This document shows, in pieces, positions 44,148 through 53,700 of a DNA stretch of 64,000 nucleotides. Below the pieces are notes generated by a model, which saw only the letters and a list, made by a program, of their open reading frames with translations, had not been told where the DNA came from and ran no database searches. The stretch covers positions 439,501 to 503,500 of the forward strand of contig NZ_CP102288.1 of assembly GCF_025151535.1 (NCBI RefSeq). Direction: 5' to 3'. The DNA is from Segatella copri DSM 18205 (GTDB taxonomy: Bacteria > Bacteroidota > Bacteroidia > Bacteroidales > Bacteroidaceae). The translations under genes and the position numbers were made by a program. Numbering within the stretch: position 1 is the first letter of the stretch; each line of letters begins with the position of its first letter.

Positions 44148-44543
44148 TTATTTTGCAGGGCTTGTTGGAACAACTGGAGCTGCCTTCTGGGCATCTGCAC
44201 CAGCTGCAGGAACAGCCTTCTGAGCACCTGCTGCTGCATCCTTGCTAGCACCTGGCATAGCAGGAAGAGCGGTCTGCTCCTGAGTGGCTCCCTCCAAAAC
44301 ACTGCTTTCGCCAGCTGCCTGAGGGGCTACATAAGCACATGCCACGCTGATGACAACCAAGGCTGCAGCGAGGCCCCATGTTAATTTCTCAACAATGTCA
44401 GTGGTCTTGCGAACACCCATGATTGAGTTGGTTGAAGAGAAGTTACTTGCAAGTCCACCTCCCTTTGATTCCTGGATGAGCACGATGAAAATCATCAGGA
44501 TAGCTACCAGGACGATTAATACTACTAATAATGTGTAAGCCAT
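44148..44543 (-). CDS. secG: Preprotein translocase subunit SecG
   Basis: 131 residues, longer than E. coli SecG because of an Ala/Pro-rich tail (about 80-131). Two membrane helices (about 3-22 and 55-75) flank the conserved QESKGGGLASNF loop near 23-34. It supports SecYEG-dependent export at the inner membrane. It is the last gene of a minus-strand cluster sigma-54 regulator - lptE - TPR gene - secG. Confidence 0.94.
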   Translation of the reverse strand: MAYTLLVVLIVLVAILMIFIVLIQESKGGGLASNFSSTNSIMGVRKTTDIVEKLTWGLAAALVVISVACAYVAPQAAGESSVLEGATQEQTALPAMPGASKDAAAGAQKAVPAAGADAQKAAPVVPTSPAK

Positions 44544-44579
44544 TTTTTAAAACTAGTTTTATTTATTTATTATTCTTCT

Positions 44580-45359
44580 TTATTTCTTCTTGCTGTTCAG
44601 CATCAGTTTCTCAAGGAATCTGAGCTGGTCAACATAATATCCGTTCTTGTCAGGATGCTGCTGATGCAGGCGGCTGATGATTTCGTAAGCCCTCTGATAC
44701 TTGCCCTGCTTGATGTAGATGCGGGCGAGGGTTTCGGTGAATACACCGCTGTTTTCCTCTTCGCCATCCTTGCCGGAATCGGTCTGAAGTTCGGGAGTAA
44801 ATTCTGGTTTGTAATCTTCGTCCTGCTGGATTTTAGGCAGTTTGAAACCGCCATCCTCCATAAAGTCGTCGATGAGACTCATGGTGCGCGAAGTATCTTC
44901 TGGCTCCTGCTGGTCTTCGGTCTCCATGAGATAAGCCACATAGTCTACAGCCGCGTCAGCAGGTGTAGGCTTACGTTTCTCCTTCTTCTCTTCTTCGTCT
45001 TCTTCCATAGGAATGGATCCCAGGAAGTGGTCAATGAGGTCGCTAGTACGGTCTCCGTGTTTTTCTGCTCCTATTCCTCTTACGCCTTGCTGTTTGTTGG
45101 ATTCAGCCTCTTCAGGGGCGTTTTTTATCTGATAGTGGGCTGCCTCTACCATCTCAAAGATAATCTTACGGTCGGTGATGTAGATGGCTGCACGGCGCAG
45201 TTCTTCGTCGAAACTCGGGTCGTGGAGCAGGTACAGATTCTTCAACATCAGTAGGCGTGCCGTCTGATAATACGGATATAAGGCCAAGAGGGCGCGCAAG
45301 TCGTAGAGCGTCTCTCGGTTCATTTCCTCCGGGTGTTGTATCAATCTGCTTAATTCCAC
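44580..45359 (-). CDS. TPR-containing protein of the LptE-SecG cluster
   Basis: 259 residues, soluble, no signal peptide. The N-terminal helical part (LYDLRALLALYPYYQTARLL) and the C-terminal TPR-like hairpin (TETLARIYIKQGKYQRAYEI) flank an acidic low-complexity middle (MEEDEEEKKEKRK). Proteins of this type commonly sit between LptE and SecG in Bacteroidota. A precise function is not known to me; a role in envelope biogenesis is suggested by context only. Confidence 0.75.
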   Translation of the reverse strand: MELSRLIQHPEEMNRETLYDLRALLALYPYYQTARLLMLKNLYLLHDPSFDEELRRAAIYITDRKIIFEMVEAAHYQIKNAPEEAESNKQQGVRGIGAEKHGDRTSDLIDHFLGSIPMEEDEEEKKEKRKPTPADAAVDYVAYLMETEDQQEPEDTSRTMSLIDDFMEDGGFKLPKIQQDEDYKPEFTPELQTDSGKDGEEENSGVFTETLARIYIKQGKYQRAYEIISRLHQQHPDKNGYYVDQLRFLEKLMLNSKKK

Positions 45360-45415
45360 GATATTTTACTTTATTTTATTTTACTTTGAACATTGAGTTT
45401 TGAACTTTATAATCA

Positions 45416-45463
45416 GTAAAGCCGTTGAATTCTTCACTCTTCACTTTTCGTTCTTCACTTACT
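45416..45463 (-). repeat. Second copy of the GTGAAGAACGAAGAGTGAAG-type post-stop repeat
   Basis: The minus strand after the lptE stop reads gtgaagaacgaaaagtgaag then agtgaagaattcaacggctt. Nearly all of it matches the element at 41912-41960. Confidence 0.65.
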
Positions 45464-45985
45464 TTACCAGTTAGCTACCGTAGCGTTGAATATCTGGTCT
45501 ACCAGGTCTTTGATAATCTGGGTTACCAGTTCTTCCTGCACCGAGGCAAGGCTCTGAGTGGTGTCGTAGGTCTTGGCAGATGTAAACTGCTTTTCGAAGT
45601 CCTCGGCATGGTTCTTGGTGTTGGTGAAACGTACGTTTACGGTGATACTGAGCTCGGTCTGTGCTGAGTATCCCTCAGAACTAACCGACTTGTTGCGCTG
45701 AGAATATTGGGTGATTTCGCCCTCTATCTTCAGGTCTCCGTTGCGTGACACCTGTATGAGCTGGGTGTTGCTGGCAAACTTATCCTTGAGTTCGTTGTTG
45801 AACATCGGACCCATCGGACCCCACACATACGAACTTCTGATAGGGAAGTCGGCTATCTGTATGGTCTTGGTTTTGGTGTAGTCGATGCTGGCACCGTTGA
45901 ACTTGTAGCTCACGGAGCATGCTGCCATGACCGCCACCATCAGTGTGACTCCTATTATATATAGGTACGCGCGTATATGCTTCAT
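45464..45985 (-). CDS. lptE: LptE-family outer membrane lipoprotein
   Basis: 173 residues. A lipoprotein signal (LMVAVMAACS, Cys near 23) is followed by the Bacteroidota LptE fold: YKFNGASIDY, IQIADFPIRSS, then beta strands (LKIEGEITQY, ELSITVNVRFTN) and a C-terminal helix (VTQIIKDLVDQIFNATVANW). LptE plugs LptD for LPS insertion into the outer membrane. The start overlaps the stop of the sigma-54 regulator by 4 bp, so the two are translationally linked. Confidence 0.88.
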   Translation of the reverse strand: MKHIRAYLYIIGVTLMVAVMAACSVSYKFNGASIDYTKTKTIQIADFPIRSSYVWGPMGPMFNNELKDKFASNTQLIQVSRNGDLKIEGEITQYSQRNKSVSSEGYSAQTELSITVNVRFTNTKNHAEDFEKQFTSAKTYDTTQSLASVQEELVTQIIKDLVDQIFNATVANW

Positions 45986-47328
45986 AACTTATATTTGTTA
46001 ATCTTTCTGTACAGAGTTCTGTCGGAGATTCCCAGTTCTTCTGCCGCTTTCTTGCGGTTTCCGTTGTTTCTCTCCAATGCCTTTTCTATCATCTGCTTGC
46101 TAAGGTCGCTGAGGTTCAGATTCTCGTTTTCTTCCTTGATCTCCTCTATCTCAGCATCCTCGGCTTCGGGTTTGTAAGTGCCCCTAATGCCTCTTGTAGC
46201 TATTTCCTGACGGATGTGTTGTAGCTCATCGAGATCGGTAATCGGAGGTACGGACGATACCGGAGAAACCGATGGAACGGATGATACGGCCGGAACCGGA
46301 GATACGGATGATACTGGAGCTACCTGGGTATTCGGCTGAACCGGAGAAACATATCCGCCTGTACCGCCCAACTGGCGTGCCTTATCGAGTTGCTTGCGCA
46401 GGCTGTTCATCTCTCGTCTCAGGTCGCTCACGTTGCCCCTCAGTTCGTAGAGAATCTTGTATAGCAGTTCGCGCTCGCTGGAGTAGCTATGGTCGTCCTT
46501 GCCATCCTTCTGTATGGTGGCGAGCTGTGTAGACTCCTCATCTCTCGGAATAAACTGAGTGAGAGTCTGTGCATCGATTTCTCTTTCTCGGCTCAGCACT
46601 GACATCTGTTCGGTAATGTTCTTGAGCTGTCTCACATTTCCCGGCCACTTGTATTTCAGCATGATCTGCTTGGCCTCATCTGAGAGTGAAATCTTAGGCA
46701 GACGGTATTTTTCGGCCATCTGCATGGCGAAGAGGCGGAAGAGCAGGAGGATGTCGTCGCCACGCTCTCTCAATGCAGGCATCTGTATCGGGATGGTGTT
46801 GAGGCGGTAGTAGAGGTCCTCGCGAAAGCGTCCTTCGCTCACAGCCTTGCGCATGTTTACGTTGGTGGCTGCCACGATGCGGACATCCGTTTTCCTTATC
46901 TCAGTTCCACCCACGCGGATGTATTCTCCCGTTTCGAGCACGCGCAGCAGTCTTGCCTGCGTCTGAATCGGGAGTTCGCCCACCTCGTCGAGGAAGATGG
47001 TACCCTTGTTGGCAATACCGAAGTATCCTTCGCTTTCGCCTATGGCTCCAGTGAAGGAACCCTTCTCATGTCCGAAGAGTTCGCTGTCAATGGTTCCCTC
47101 CGGAATGCTTCCACAGTTGATGGCGAAATATTTCTCTCTGCGGCGTGGCGAATTGTCGTGAATCACCCTTGGAATGATTTCCTTACCCACACCGCTCTCG
47201 CCAATGATGAGCACGGAGAGATCGGTCGGCGCTACCTGTAGGGCTACGTCGAGCGCATGGTTCAATCCGTCGCTGTTACCGACGATATTGTAGCGTTGTT
47301 TTATCTTTTGTAGTTCGGAAGTATCCAT
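45982..47328 (-). CDS. Sigma-54-dependent transcriptional activator without receiver domain
   Basis: 448 residues. It begins almost directly with the AAA+ domain (about 14-245): Walker A GESGVGKE near 43, the sigma-54 contact loop GSFTGA near 94 (GAFTGA variant), Walker B GTIFLDEVGE, and the arginine finger region REDLYYRLN. A V-S-P-rich linker (about 330-360) built of short DNA repeats leads to a Fis-type helix-turn-helix (KKAAEELGISDRTLYRKINK) at the C-terminus. There is no N-terminal sensory domain, so activity is set otherwise, perhaps by level. It heads the lptE-TPR-secG cluster, a frequent arrangement in Bacteroidota. Confidence 0.92.
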   Translation of the reverse strand: MDTSELQKIKQRYNIVGNSDGLNHALDVALQVAPTDLSVLIIGESGVGKEIIPRVIHDNSPRRREKYFAINCGSIPEGTIDSELFGHEKGSFTGAIGESEGYFGIANKGTIFLDEVGELPIQTQARLLRVLETGEYIRVGGTEIRKTDVRIVAATNVNMRKAVSEGRFREDLYYRLNTIPIQMPALRERGDDILLLFRLFAMQMAEKYRLPKISLSDEAKQIMLKYKWPGNVRQLKNITEQMSVLSREREIDAQTLTQFIPRDEESTQLATIQKDGKDDHSYSSERELLYKILYELRGNVSDLRREMNSLRKQLDKARQLGGTGGYVSPVQPNTQVAPVSSVSPVPAVSSVPSVSPVSSVPPITDLDELQHIRQEIATRGIRGTYKPEAEDAEIEEIKEENENLNLSDLSKQMIEKALERNNGNRKKAAEELGISDRTLYRKINKYKL

Positions 47329-47387
47329 TTAGCTGCCAAAATTACTCATTTTTTCTGAATTATCTGCATTTTTTTTTAATTTTAACG

Positions 47388-47445
47388 TTCGGGAGGTCTG
47401 ATTACAGGGCAGATTTGCCTTTTTTGCGTCATCTGCCCTCCCGAA
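47388..47445. repeat. Bulged inverted repeat between pdxA and the sigma-54 regulator
   Basis: TTCGGGA (47388-47394) plus GGGCAGAT (47407-47414) pair with the contiguous ATCTGCCCTCCCGAA (47431-47445), leaving a 12-nt bulge on one side. No T-run follows in either direction, so it is not a typical terminator. It could be a structured leader or operator for the regulator gene. Confidence 0.5.
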
Positions 47446-47489
47446 TCTTTCTTTATTCCGCTTTTTCTCGGGAATAGGGAATCTTTCTC

Positions 47490-48587
47490 TTATCCCTTTT
47501 TCTTAGGGATGGAGAATCTTACCTTCTCGCTCTCGTCACGCTTCTCGTGGTAGAGTTTAGGCAGTGGATTCTCGTAGGCCTCATCATAGTCTTCGCGGTT
47601 GCAGAAGGCATCCAGCGCCAAGTAGATGGCGTGGCGGAAGGAGATTGCATCGGCTTCGTTGCAGCCCGTGATGCTGTAGCTAGGAGTGGTGTTGGCGGCG
47701 GTGTGCACGAGTGGCAGGCCGGCAGTAAAGAGTACGCCATCCTCGGTGTAGAGAGAATGGAACGGGGTAGTAGCCTGATCATGATACATGGCCATGATGC
47801 CGTCGAACTCTACGAAATGGCCGTTGCCGAAGAACTCGTCAGTAGGGTAAGGACCAAAAGCTTGTATTTTCTGCTCGGCAAGCTGGTCAATGGCTGGGAT
47901 GATGATGCTGGCTTCCTCTGGTCCGCAGCTCTCCTCACCGTTGTTGCTAGGATTCAGGGCGAGCACGGCGATGCGCGGGTTGGTAATCATGAAGTCTCGC
48001 TTCAGTGATGTGTGCATCTGCTTCACCTTCTCGATGATGAGCTCCTGGGTGATAGCTGTCGGCACGTCCTTGAGCGGAGTCTTTCCGGTTACGGATGCGA
48101 TGCGAAGGTCGCCGCCGCAGAGGATGGAAAGGCCCTTGGCACCTTCGCCCAGGCAAGTTTCTATGTATTCCTTGTGACCCTTGAACTGGAAGCCCTCAAA
48201 TTGTGCGTTCTGGTTGTTTACCGGTGCGGTAACGAGCACGTCGAAGAGTTCGTCGCGGTAGTCGGTCATGGCTCGGTCAAGTGCCTTGATGGCTGCCGTA
48301 CCCGATTCCTGAGTAGGCATGCCCATGTCAACCTTTACCTCCTCGTCTACGGCTGGCAGGAGGTTGATTCTTCCGTCTTCAGCATCTTCTGCTTTCTGGA
48401 TGATGGAGAACTGGGCAGGCAGATTCATCGCCTTGCGGTAATAAGCTGCCACTTTAGGCGAACCGTAGATGATAGGGGTACAATACTCCAACATCTCTGG
48501 CTCACTGAATGCCTTAAAAATGAGTTCGTATCCGATACCGTTGGTATCTCCGTGAGTGATGGCCACTCTAATCTTTTTGCTGTCCAT
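47490..48587 (-). CDS. pdxA: 4-hydroxythreonine-4-phosphate dehydrogenase
   Basis: 365 residues. It oxidises 4-phosphohydroxy-L-threonine in pyridoxal phosphate synthesis. Motifs: AITHGDTNGIGYELIFKAF near 9, VTAPVNNQNAQF near 122, GHKEYIETCLG (metal His), NPRIAVLALNPSNNGEESCG near 195-215 and MAMYHDQATTPFHSL near 270 (metal His). It follows the DUF4837 gene after 8 bp, so it is co-transcribed with rlmN and DUF4837. Confidence 0.95.
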   Translation of the reverse strand: MDSKKIRVAITHGDTNGIGYELIFKAFSEPEMLEYCTPIIYGSPKVAAYYRKAMNLPAQFSIIQKAEDAEDGRINLLPAVDEEVKVDMGMPTQESGTAAIKALDRAMTDYRDELFDVLVTAPVNNQNAQFEGFQFKGHKEYIETCLGEGAKGLSILCGGDLRIASVTGKTPLKDVPTAITQELIIEKVKQMHTSLKRDFMITNPRIAVLALNPSNNGEESCGPEEASIIIPAIDQLAEQKIQAFGPYPTDEFFGNGHFVEFDGIMAMYHDQATTPFHSLYTEDGVLFTAGLPLVHTAANTTPSYSITGCNEADAISFRHAIYLALDAFCNREDYDEAYENPLPKLYHEKRDESEKVRFSIPKKKG

Positions 48588-48595
48588 TTATCGTT

Positions 48596-49531
48596 TTATT
48601 TTATAGTAGAAATCGCAGCTTCTAGCTGCTTGATTAATATTTTCTTTTTCATTTCGGGCGCATAGACGAAGCCGATGATGATGATTTCATCCCCCGTTTT
48701 TCTCAGGCGGATGCGCCTCATCACGTAGGGACCTCCCATGGCGTCGCCCTTCATCTCCCAGAGTCCTTTTTCTGAAAGGACCGGGATTATCATGTACATG
48801 CTGTCGGTTTCGCCGGGCATGTTTGTGCGGAGCATGCTGTCAATCTGCTGCTTCTCTTGAGCAGGAAAAGCATCAGAATTGGCTTTCCCTCTTCGTTCTT
48901 CCCTCTTCACTTTCATGAGGATGAGGTTCTTCATGCCCGAACTGGCGTTGTTTGAAATCCAGATGAAGTTCCCGGCCTTCTTGCTTGCTTGCATTTCGGC
49001 AGGGATGATCATGCTGATGCCGAAGTTCTTCTTTACCAGCTGCTGCATCTCGCGGTTCTGCTTGCTCGGGTTGGTGGAGATGATGGAGGCGAGGTGCTCC
49101 AGTTCAGTCTCATCTACGAACTGGCGCAGTTTCTCGGGGTTGAGTTTCTCTCTGAGTTGTTGCAGCGAGCGGGCAGAGATGCGGATGACGGTCTGCGGTG
49201 AAGCATTCTCGTTGCGGCTCAGCCTGACTGAGAATTCCGCTGCCGGGATGTTCACTACGATGCGAGTTCTTACGAGCAGGTAGCTGCCGTGGATCTTGCC
49301 CTTCTTAACCTGGATGAGCCGGCAGAGCGGTTCGGGTTGGGGCAGGGCAGGCACCTCTTCCGTCAGTATCTTCGTAACGATGCTGTCGGTATCTCCCTCG
49401 AGTACCACCTCGTAAGGCTGTCCTGTGCTCTTGGGCAGTTTTCTGTTTCTTCCTCCTCCCGGGCTGCAACTTGCCAGAAAAAGGAACAAAAGACAGCCGG
49501 CAAGTAGGATCTTTAAAGATTCTCTAACCAT
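48596..49531 (-). CDS. DUF4837 family lipoprotein
   Basis: 311 residues with a lipoprotein signal (LLFLFLASCSPGGG, Cys near 22). Most of the mature part is the DUF4837 domain (about 35-310), ending KKKILIKQLEAAI. Function unknown; it probably sits in the envelope. It lies between rlmN (17 bp upstream) and pdxA (8 bp downstream). Confidence 0.85.
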   Translation of the reverse strand: MVRESLKILLAGCLLFLFLASCSPGGGRNRKLPKSTGQPYEVVLEGDTDSIVTKILTEEVPALPQPEPLCRLIQVKKGKIHGSYLLVRTRIVVNIPAAEFSVRLSRNENASPQTVIRISARSLQQLREKLNPEKLRQFVDETELEHLASIISTNPSKQNREMQQLVKKNFGISMIIPAEMQASKKAGNFIWISNNASSGMKNLILMKVKREERRGKANSDAFPAQEKQQIDSMLRTNMPGETDSMYMIIPVLSEKGLWEMKGDAMGGPYVMRRIRLRKTGDEIIIIGFVYAPEMKKKILIKQLEAAISTIK

Positions 49532-49548
49532 TTTTCCCCCACCTTTCC

Positions 49549-50616
49549 TTACTTATTCATCTTCTCTTCATCCTCGTGCTCACGGATTTCTCCGATTTTC
49601 TTCGAGGTGCTGAGCAGACCGCAGGCGGCGTAGATGTCTTGGCCGCGGCTGGCACGGATGGTGGTGAAGACACCATGCTGGGTGAGGTAATCACGGAACT
49701 GCTCCATCTTCTCATCATCCACACCTTGCAGAGGAATGTCTGGAATTTGGTGGAAACGGATCAGGTTGAAGCGGCAGTCAAGTCCCTTCACCAGTTTGAT
49801 GATGGCCTTGGCATGCTGCATACTGTCGTTTACGCCCTTAAAGACGATGTATTCGAAACTCAGGCGGCGTTGATGAGAGAAATCATAGTTCCTCAGCAGT
49901 TCTACTACCTGCTCAATGCCCATGCCCCTTTCGGCAGGCATCAGTTCAGCGCGCTCAGAAGGGATAGGGTCGTGCATACTGATGGCCACATGGCAGTCGC
50001 TCTCTTCCAGGAACCGCTTCAGCTTGTTCTTCACGCCCACCGAACTTACCGTGATGCGCTTCGGGCTCCATGCCCAGCCGTAGTTGGCGGTGAGAATCTC
50101 TGTGGCGCGCAGCACATTGTCGAGATTATCCATCGGCTCGCCCTGGCCCATGAACACGATGTTGGTAAGCTTGTCCACCTCCGGCAGCGAGTAAACCTGG
50201 TTCAGAATGTCGCCTGCAGGCAAGCTGCCCTCAAACCCCTGCTTGCCGGTCTGGCAGAACAGGCAGTTCATCTTGCATCCCACCTGCGAAGAAACGCAAA
50301 GCGTGGCGCGGTCTTTGTCGGGGATGTAAACCGTCTCGACAAATTTGCCGCTCCGGGTAGGGAAGAGGTACTTGATGGTACCATCCACCGAATGTTGTGC
50401 ATCGGAATATCCGAAGCATCCTATTTCGTATTCGGCAGCGAGTTTGGCACGGTTCGCCTTAGAGATGTTGGTCATCTCGTCAATGCTCTTCACATGCTGC
50501 TCATAGAGCCACTTCGCCATCTGCCCACCGGTGAAGGCGGGCATGCCTAAGTCCTTTGCCACCTGCTTCAATTCGGCAAGTGTAAGGCCCAAAAGATATT
50601 TTTTTTCATTATTCAT
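49549..50616 (-). CDS. rlmN: Dual-specificity 23S rRNA/tRNA adenine-C2 methyltransferase
   Basis: 355 residues. A radical-SAM enzyme that methylates A2503 of 23S rRNA and A37 of some tRNAs. The CxxxCxxC cluster motif is GCKMNCLFCQTG near 118-127. The catalytic Cys that forms the methyl adduct is in DIYAACGLLS near 335, and GQGEPMDN is the SAM-binding GEP motif. The -7 box TATCTTTG (50628-50621) ends only 4 nt before this ATG, so the mRNA is either leaderless or starts inside the first codons. Confidence 0.95.
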   Translation of the reverse strand: MNNEKKYLLGLTLAELKQVAKDLGMPAFTGGQMAKWLYEQHVKSIDEMTNISKANRAKLAAEYEIGCFGYSDAQHSVDGTIKYLFPTRSGKFVETVYIPDKDRATLCVSSQVGCKMNCLFCQTGKQGFEGSLPAGDILNQVYSLPEVDKLTNIVFMGQGEPMDNLDNVLRATEILTANYGWAWSPKRITVSSVGVKNKLKRFLEESDCHVAISMHDPIPSERAELMPAERGMGIEQVVELLRNYDFSHQRRLSFEYIVFKGVNDSMQHAKAIIKLVKGLDCRFNLIRFHQIPDIPLQGVDDEKMEQFRDYLTQHGVFTTIRASRGQDIYAACGLLSTSKKIGEIREHEDEEKMNK

Positions 50617-50620
50617 ACTG

Positions 50621-50628
50621 CAAAGATA
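50621..50628 (-). promoter_or_regulatory. -7 box directly abutting the rlmN start
   Basis: The minus strand reads TATCTTTGCAGTATGAATAA, with the rlmN ATG 4 nt after the box. It is divergent from the box at 50651-50658. Confidence 0.6.
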
Positions 50629-50650
50629 GTGTTTTTTGCCGAAAAATTAG

Positions 50651-50658
50651 TATCTTTG
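50651..50658 (+). promoter_or_regulatory. -7 box of the GT2-DUF4922-SpoIID fusion gene
   Basis: TATCTTTG on the plus strand, 95 bp before the ATG at 50753. The spacing to an upstream TTG is not ideal. Confidence 0.55.
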
Positions 50659-50752
50659 CCACATATTTTAATATAATAAGATAAAATAAAGATAAAAAAC
50701 ACAGATTTAGCCCCCCGAAAAGGGCTGAAGTGAACAAAAATAACGTAAGAAA

Positions 50753-53700
50753 ATGAGAGAAAAAATAGACCTTTTCTTGCCTTGCGAATACATCGACGAT
50801 GCGCAGAATGCCTTGTCGGTGCTTCATGAGTACAAGACTGTACAGCATATCCACTTCCTGGTGAGTGCTGATTTTGCTGCTCATCATCAGGTGCCCGAAG
50901 GATGTACGTTTGTCATCACCGACCGCCTGGAAAGCAGTAACACCATTGCCAGCATCGCTGAAAATACAGATGCTGACTACGTGATGATCTGTACCCGCCA
51001 CACCACCATAGGATGGGGAAACAACACGCTGGAGCGATTCCTCAGAGTGGCAGATGATACGGATGCCGTCATGGTTTACGCCGACCACTACAAGATGGTG
51101 GAAGGCAAAATGGAGAAACATCCGGTAATTGACTACCAGTCAGGTTCTTTGCGAGATGACTTCGACTTTGGAAGCCTCTGGTGCATCAAGGCACAGGCGC
51201 TGGCCGACTACATCGCCCAACCCGACCGCGAAGAGTATCAGTTTGCCGCCCTCTACGACCTCCGTCTCTATCTGAGCCGCGTGGGTGAAATCTTCCATCT
51301 CAACGAATTCCTCTATTCAGAAGCCGAACTCGACACTCGTAAGAGCGGCGAGAAGCAGTTTGACTATGTAAACCCGCGCAACCACGAGGTTCAGATTGAG
51401 ATGGAAAAGGTATGCACCCAGCATCTGGGCAAGGTGGGCGCCCTGATAGACACCACCTTCTACCGCCAGCCCGACTTCGGTGAGCAGGATTTTGAATACG
51501 AGGCATCTGTCATCATCCCCGTCTTCAACCGCGAAAAGACGGTAGCTGATGCCGTGAAGAGTGCGCTGGGACAGAAGGCCAACTTCAAGTTTAACGTCAT
51601 CGTGGTAAACAACCATTCTACCGACCGCACCGGCGAAATACTGGATGAACTTAAAGCCGACAACCTGATACAGATTGTGCCGGAGAGAACCGACCTGGGA
51701 ATAGGCGGATGCTGGAACGAAGCCATCAACAGCAGTTTCTGCGGAAAGTTTGCCGTACAGCTTGACAGCGATGACCTCTATTCTTCACCAAAGACACTCC
51801 AGAAGATAGTAGATGCCTTCTACAAGCAGAAGGCAGCCATGATTATCGGCTCGTACCGCATGTGCGACTTCGACCTCAACACCCTGCCACCGGGACTGAT
51901 AGACCACAAGGAGTGGACCGATGAAAACGGATGCAACAATGCACTGCGTATCAACGGATTGGGTGCTCCGCGCGCCTTCTTCACTCCGCTGGTCAGACAG
52001 ATCCAGTTTCCTAACACCTCGTATGGTGAGGATTATGCGCTAGGCTTGGCATTTTCGCGCCGTTACCGCATCGGCAGAATCTACGACGAACTCTACCTCT
52101 GCCGCCGCTGGGGAGGTAACAGCGATGCAGCCCTCAGCGTAGAGAAGGTGAACGCCAACAACCTGTATAAGGACCGCCTGCGCACCATGGAACTGAAGGC
52201 ACGCCAGCACCTGCTGCAGGGCAAGGCCGACATTATGGAAGACAGCAGCATCTCGCGTTTCTTCAACCGTCAGCTGGAGGTTTGGACCGATGCGCGCCAC
52301 CGCTTCCGCGACCTCAAGCATGTAGAAACCCGTCAGTTCTCCGACCAGCTGAAACTGCAGTGGAACCCAGCCCGCATCGTAAGTACGGGCGCCAAGATAG
52401 ATAAGAAAACCCTGGGCGAGCGCCCTTGTTTCCTTTGCGACAAGAACCGTCCTAAGGAACAGATGTCGAAGCAGATAGACGAGAAATTCCATCTTCTGGT
52501 GAATCCGTTCCCGATTCTGCCAGTCCACTTCACCATTCCGGCACGCAAGCATCAGCCTCAGCTCATCTACAAGAATTACGGCGAGATGCACCGCTTCATC
52601 AGTCTGCACAGCGACCTGATGGTGTTCTACAACGGTCCGAAGTGTGGTGCATCGGCTCCAGACCATCTTCATTTCCAGGCAGGAACCAACGGCATCCTTC
52701 CTCTTCAGACCAACTGGCAGCGTCTCTCCCGCAACCTGACCGACATCATCTCTCTCAATGATGAGGAGAAAATCTCAGTGGTTCGCGACTTCATCGTTCC
52801 CGCCTTCGTCATCATCTCGAAGAGTGCTGAGAGCGATGAGGCCCTCTTCCGCCGTCTCTACAAGGCAATGCCTCAGCGTGGCGACGAAACCGAACCGATG
52901 ATGAACATCATCTCCTGGCGCAAGGGCGAGGAATTCATCAGCGTGGTCATTCCGAGAGAAAAGCACCGTCCGGAAGCCTATTTTGCCGAAGGCGACGCCC
53001 AGTTTGTGGTTTCACCGGGAGCACTGGATATGAGCGGACTCATCATCACCCCTCGTGAGGAAGATTTCCGAAAGCTGACCGAGGAGAAAGCCCTCTCGCT
53101 GCTGCAGGAATGTGGCGTTTCGGAAGAAAAGATGAACGCCATCATCGCCAAACTGAAAGCATCTAAGGATGCCGAGGATGCAGCCGAAGCCTCTTCCACC
53201 TTATATAATAAAGGTAAGCAGCCCGACGTAACGGTGGGCATCGTGAGTGCGCAGAAGATTCATTTCTCGCTCAACAAACCTTATCTTGCCAAGGGCGAAA
53301 AGGTGCTGGGCGAACAGGTGGTAGAATTCTCAGAAGGCGGTGTGCTCTGGAACGGCAACCAGTACAGCCAGCTCACCTTCCATCCGCAGAGTGCCGACGC
53401 CTCGTTTTCGCTGAGCGATGTAACCATCGGTGTCAATTTCCACTGGGAGCGCAAGGAAACCCAAACTTTCCTGGGCACGCTCCGCTTTGTGGTAGAATCG
53501 GATAAGATTGTGGCAATCAATGAGTTGCCTGTAGAGAAATATCTGGAGAGCGTCATCAGCAGTGAGATGAGTGCCACTTCGAGTCTCGAACTCCTGAAGG
53601 CGCACGCCGTCATCTCCCGTTCATGGCTCCTGGCACAGATGAAGAAGCGCCGAGAGGTGGCTGAGAACGGCAACAACTTCTTCTCCTTCACCAAGAAGGA

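Noticed and set aside
49576..50550. A 324-codon plus-strand open frame over rlmN
   Set aside because: Antisense shadow; rlmN motifs are complete on the minus strand.
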